DNA of 64,000 bases from Sceloporus undulatus (lineage: Eukaryota; Chordata; Lepidosauria; Squamata; Phrynosomatidae): assembly GCF_019175285.1 (NCBI RefSeq), contig NC_056528.1, forward strand, positions 13,197,961 through 13,261,960. The letters run 5' to 3'. Of this stretch, positions 60,271 to 64,000 are shown piece by piece. Position numbers and translations under genes: made by a program. Positions within the stretch are counted from its first letter, which is position 1. Each line of letters begins with the position of its first letter. Under the pieces are notes generated by a model, which searched no databases, was not told where the DNA came from, and saw only the letters and a list, made by a program, of their open reading frames with translations.

Positions 60271-61780
60271 CCTGGTTTGCTGTGCCCAGCTATATATACC
60301 CAGAGGTGCTTCTATTAAAAGTAAAAACACAATCAGCTTAAAGAAATAGACAGAGATTACCAAAGAGATCACAGCAATGAGAGAGAGAGAGAGAGAGAGG
60401 GAAGGAGGCAGATTCGTTTGAATTTGACCTCATGTCTATCGTGGGGCACCAGAAGGCAATGATATGGGAAAGATTTGCATCTTCTCGGAACGATGGGAGG
60501 ATTCAAGCCATTTTGGTATTTCGTACATCTGCAGCAGGCTCAGTTTATACCTTAAACTTTGGTTTAATTAAATGGCTCTTGCTACATTAACAACAGCATA
60601 GATCATAGAAGAGGTGTTCGTTGTTTGTCCCATGTATAAAAATGTATCTGGGTGGCCTTTGCAAAGTCAGCTTTCTTTGCTAAAGAGAAAGCACCAGACA
60701 CAAGTGGAAATTGCAAAATGGCATGCATATATATATATGTTGCTATATTTAGTTTTGCAAGTAAGTAATGAAGCAGCAGTAAGAAAACATCTCATGAGAT
60801 GCAGAGATGGCAGGGATACATCATACAAGTTTCTAAGTCAGACTATAACTAATTGTTTTTTGTCTTATTCAGAGTTTTTCTGTTCTCCATGCAAGATTTC
60901 CATGGCCTTCCAGGTGGACCACTTTGGATTGATGGGAATTATTTAGTCAGAAATGTTTAGAGATAGATAGTTTATTGCTTAATCCAAAGACCATTGCAAA
61001 GCAAACATCCAAACTTCCATACGATTACAGAACCGACATTAAAATTAACTAACTAAATAAAAATACATGCCTAAGCTTAAGATGCACATCTTGCATTATA
61101 AATAGATCACATAACAACAAAGAAAGAGCTTATTAACGATTGGTCTTATTACAGAAAGCATTTTATACAGTAATATCCTTAGGTTTCTATGTCATTTAAG
61201 AGGGTCTCCAAGAACTTGTTTGGAGGGTGTCAGTTGCATACTGTCTGGATGCAGTTTTTGAGGATTGCAGCATCCTAGAAGATGCTGAAGATTGAACCTG
61301 GGACCATCTGTATGCTGATAAAAAGCTAGACTAGCATCCCTTTCTTTCCCAGGTCAAGTTTTATTGCATTATTTACTGCAGACATGCTACTGCAACCCAA
61401 CACCAAAAGCCTGTGTTTTTCCAGCCTTTCTTCACTATCCTTCTGCTGCCAATGCTGCTAAAAACCTTCTACTTAGACAGAGGAAAAAGAGGAAAAAGCA
61501 ATGCTGACATAAAAAGCCTTGAAGAAAGGAGTGTCACCATTAGAAGCGTTGGTAACTGAAGTACGCCTGTATTGGTTTTCTCCCTTCCTTGGCATTCCTG
61601 TGCTCAAAAGATTACATTGCAAAGCCAAGAAGCATGCATTCATGTGCACCAAATCAGTCCTAAGAGGTTGGGTGGGAAACAGGTTTTGTTTAAAGTGAAA
61701 CTTGGCCCGGGTGAATTCGGGGCTCTGAAACATATGGCTTAAATGCTAAGTTGCCAAGTCAGGAGAAAAGACACACGCAC
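60270..61780 (+). other. DNM1 intron, few repeats
   Basis: (GA)n at 60379-60400. 61205-61345 keeps the head of the second SINE family on the minus strand (AAGATTGAACCTGGGACCAT). 60955-61190 is AT-rich and might be a LINE tail (TAACTAACTAAATAAAAATA). Nothing coding. Confidence 0.4.
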
Positions 61781-61788
61781 TCAGCAGA

Positions 61789-61815
61789 TATATATATATA
61801 TATATATATATATAG
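61789..61815. repeat. (TA)n microsatellite
   Basis: About 13 TA units. Confidence 0.95.
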
Positions 61816-62159
61816 TATGACTAAACCTCCAGTTTGAGGACTTCAAGCTTTTTCTTGCCTTAAGGGTGTTTCCCCCCTTCTTCTCCAAATGTGGAGGAAA
61901 TCTGGGTAGATTTCTGTTGTTTTGCCATCTGAAGCAAATAGGACAATAGCTTCCTCCTAGTGCTCTCCTGAAGAGATTAAGGGCTACTTTAGAAGAGTGT
62001 TTGCAGATGTTTGGGAATAAATATGGAAGGGATGTCCTTGCGGAGGAGAGAAGGAGAAGAGGAGGCATCCCAGAGGCCTGGACACTTGGCTTGGAATTAA
62101 TGCACTTTGCATTTTGAACTCCTGAACCTTCCAGTTAAAGTCCAGAATGGTTTATTACT

Positions 62160-62370
62160 AGGGCCACGTTCCCACTTGCAAGTAAATCGCTTTGCAATCC
62201 GAATCGATGGACCAGTTCGGCAGCGGAGTATGGTTCACGCTACATTTGCCCCAAATGCATTTTCTTGCTGCAAATAAAATAAAACAACCCACTTGCAGTT
62301 CACATTGATGAATAAATCGATTCAAAATGGACCCGCTCCGGCCGGCCAAAGGGCAAATGTAAATAGATTC
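62160..62370. repeat. Probable foldback element with AATCGAT words
   Basis: GGGCCACGTTCCCACTTGCA, TAAATCGCTTTGCAATCCGA and later CACTTGCAGTTCACATTGAT, GAATAAATCGATTC; ATTTGCCC and GGGCAAATG pair across the centre. Probably a MITE of the cluster that also includes words at 48060-48290. Confidence 0.45.
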
Positions 62371-62871
62371 ATAGTTGCCCTTCCCATTCCTAGTTTTCTT
62401 GTTATCTCTGGACACTGGTCAGTGTTGGATCCTAGGCATCGGGATCCAAATTTACCTGAGATAAATTTAAGAACGGAAGAATTTTCTCAGTTTTGTCCCT
62501 TAAAAAATATCTGTTTGGGCTCAGGGTAGTGCCAATAGCTGAAATATATGATGCCCTTCGGCAGAGAGGGGGGTATTTGCGAAGGACTGTTTTCTAAAAG
62601 ACGTCAACATGTGAGGAGCTTGTTTTTCTGTCCCTTTTTGCCTGTTGATGAAAACAGGTGGTGGCCCAGGCATCCGACTGTCTTGTTGGTATGGAAACAG
62701 GCGATAACAGTTGTGCGTCAGGAAGGCAGGCAGGAAATGGCTCCCCTTGAGCATTACAGCCTCACATTATGGACAACTACTTATTAGATTCGGGAGGTTG
62801 TGAAAGCAGGATTGTGCAAGCAGCAGCGCAAGCCTAGCCACACTTATTTGGAAAGAAGCCCCATTCAAAGG

Positions 62872-62905
62872 GGGGTGGTGGTGGTGGTGGTGGTGGTGGT
62901 GGTGG

Positions 62906-62936
<31 letters not shown>
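62872..62936 (+). repeat. (GGT)n(GAT)n microsatellite
   Basis: About 12 GGT units passing into 10 GAT units. Confidence 0.95.
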
Positions 62937-62937
<1 letters not shown>

Positions 62938-62938
<1 letters not shown>

Positions 62939-63180
62939 GTTACAGTCAGCCTTCCATATCCATGGATTCTTTATCCATGGATTCAACCATCCATGTCTTG
63001 AAAATGTGCCCAAATATATATATAAATCCCCAAAAGCAGAGTTTGATTTTGCCATCTTGTATAAGGGGCACTGTTTTACTATGCCATTGTATATAATAGG
63101 ACTTGAGCATCCAAAAATGTTGGTATCCACATGGGATCCTGGAACCAAACCCAGAAGATGCCAAGAACTCACTGTATTTG
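62938..63180. mobile_element. Tigger-like MITE, nearly complete
   Basis: Starts TACAGTCAGCCTTCCATATC, CATGGATTCTTTATCCATGG, ATTCAACCATCC and ends ACTTGAGCATCC, AAAATGTTGGTATCC, ATGGGATCCTGGAACCAAAC, AACTCACTGTA. The terminal CAGT...ACTG pair flanked by TA matches the Tc1/mariner Tigger group. Confidence 0.85.
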
Positions 63181-63189
63181 CAAATAAGA

Positions 63190-63535
63190 TATGGCAACCC
63201 TATGAATGAGGGACCTCCACGCCGCCTTGTTATTAGCAAGGCTGCAAGTCTTGCAGACTTGAAGCCATGGCTTTCTTGACCGAGTCAATCCGCTTGTAGT
63301 GCGTTTATCTTCTTTTCCTACTGTCTTCCACTTTACCAAGTATTGTCCTCTTTTCAAGTAAGTCGTGTCTCATGATACGTCCGAAGCATAGTCATCTATG
63401 CTTCTAGTGAGGTTCAACTTTGTATTGCTGTAAGACCTGTCTGTCTGTCTTTTTAGGACTCCACAATAGCCATAGAACTCTTCTCCAACTCCAACACCTC
63501 ATTGCAATGAGTTGGTTTTCTTCCTGTCAACTTGC
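63190..63535 (-). mobile_element. RTE-type LINE ORF fragment
   Basis: Minus frame ends with GQYLVKWKTVGKEDKRTTSG, then SLANNKAAWRSLIHRVA, resembling the C-terminus of RTE-clade LINE ORFs (K-x-x-GK...RKAWR-x-L-(V/I)-H-x-V). Upstream text TTGCAATGAGGTGTTGGAGT fits the same element. Truncated and interrupted. Confidence 0.6.
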
Positions 63536-63544
63536 TGCTGCTGT

Positions 63545-63598
63545 TGCTGCTTCTAGTAGTAGCAGCAGCAGCAGTAGTAGTAGTAGTAGTAGTAATAG
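63545..63598 (+). repeat. (AGC)n/(AGT)n microsatellite
   Basis: Short mixed AGC and AGT units with CTGCTG before it. Confidence 0.9.
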
Positions 63599-63599
63599 A

Positions 63600-64000
63600 G
63601 CCCTACAAACATCTGTCCCAAAGGCAAAAACCCTACTCTAGCCAATGGCAGGGCCCTTGTTGCAATTCAACATCAGCATCTGCCTCTCACTTTCCTGGGG
63701 TCAGTTAAGGATAGTACAGCAGCATCAAGTCAGAAATCCCTGCAGAGCGGTGATAGCCACTTTGCTGGCTTTTCTGGCTGAATTATGTTTCTATTTAAGT
63801 TCCACGCAGAGATGTTGCCTGCAATACGGGTGACGGATGCAGCAACAACAGCATGTTTTGCCACCTTTGTCCTTCCAAAAGTGATGCAGTTCAGCTGGAA
63901 ACCTGGATTCCAAGTTCTGGCTTGTCGCTTGCAGAGGCGCAAATCAAGAACAGCCGGCTGCATTTCCAACGGAGGCCATCTCCACTCCGGGTGATCATGC
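63600..64000 (+). other. End of window, DNM1 intron
   Basis: Nothing recognised; frames of 60-80 codons on both strands without splice context. Confidence 0.35.

Overview
The window reads as an intergenic and partly genic stretch of a lizard or other squamate genome. Evidence for this: spliced vertebrate coding exons (dynamin-1 exon 1, kinesin-14/KIFC1-like exons), many copies of tRNA-headed SINEs of the type seen in squamates, CR1/L2-like, L1-like and RTE-like LINE pieces side by side, several families of palindromic MITEs, and abundant AT-rich microsatellites. There is no bacterial or viral gene organisation. The sequence is a scaffold with eight N gaps (10, 25 or 100 N), so order and orientation across gaps are not proven. 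Most open reading frames of 60-200 codons are chance frames in repeats or in GC-rich DNA.

Layout. 0-11 kb: unique DNA mixed with SINEs, MITEs, a CR1 reverse-transcriptase fragment, GC-rich repeats and a strong hairpin. 11.5 kb: a well-formed terminal coding exon (+) of a gene I cannot name. 14.9-17.1 kb: LINE tail, LTR-like piece and L1 piece that recur in reverse orientation at 45.4-47.6 kb. 17.25-17.6 kb: an 8-copy 41-44 bp minisatellite. 17.8-18.3 kb: a GC-rich promoter with a candidate first exon on the minus strand. 19-21 kb: old tandem repeats and a second weak minus-strand start. 23-24 kb: a 0.28-kb inverted repeat. 25-26 kb: a 1-kb AT-rich minisatellite that appears to grow out of a MITE end. 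26.5-27.2 kb: an inverted copy of the GC-rich repeat at 3.1-3.8 kb.

28.6-43.6 kb: the most unusual region, a scrambled array of exons of a KIFC1-like (kinesin-14, C-terminal motor) gene. At least a dozen exon copies lie on both strands: last stalk exon, first motor strand (GNIQVFCRVRP type), FERVFPP exon and P-loop exon. Some are fully open with intact GT-AG splice signals, others are decayed. The later motor exons (switch I, switch II) are nowhere in the window. L1 fragments sit between units and share breakpoints, so the array looks like repeated segmental duplication. Coiled-coil exon candidates lie inside the array at 33-37 kb.

49.57 kb: exon 1 of dynamin-1 (DNM1, + strand), with the GTPase P-loop, followed by its first intron, which runs to the end of the window (exon 2 not seen). 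The intron opens with a roughly 9-unit minisatellite whose units resemble the exon-1/intron-1 junction and carry extra 5' splice-site-like sequences. The remainder (51-64 kb) is intron with SINEs, MITEs, LINE tails and microsatellites.
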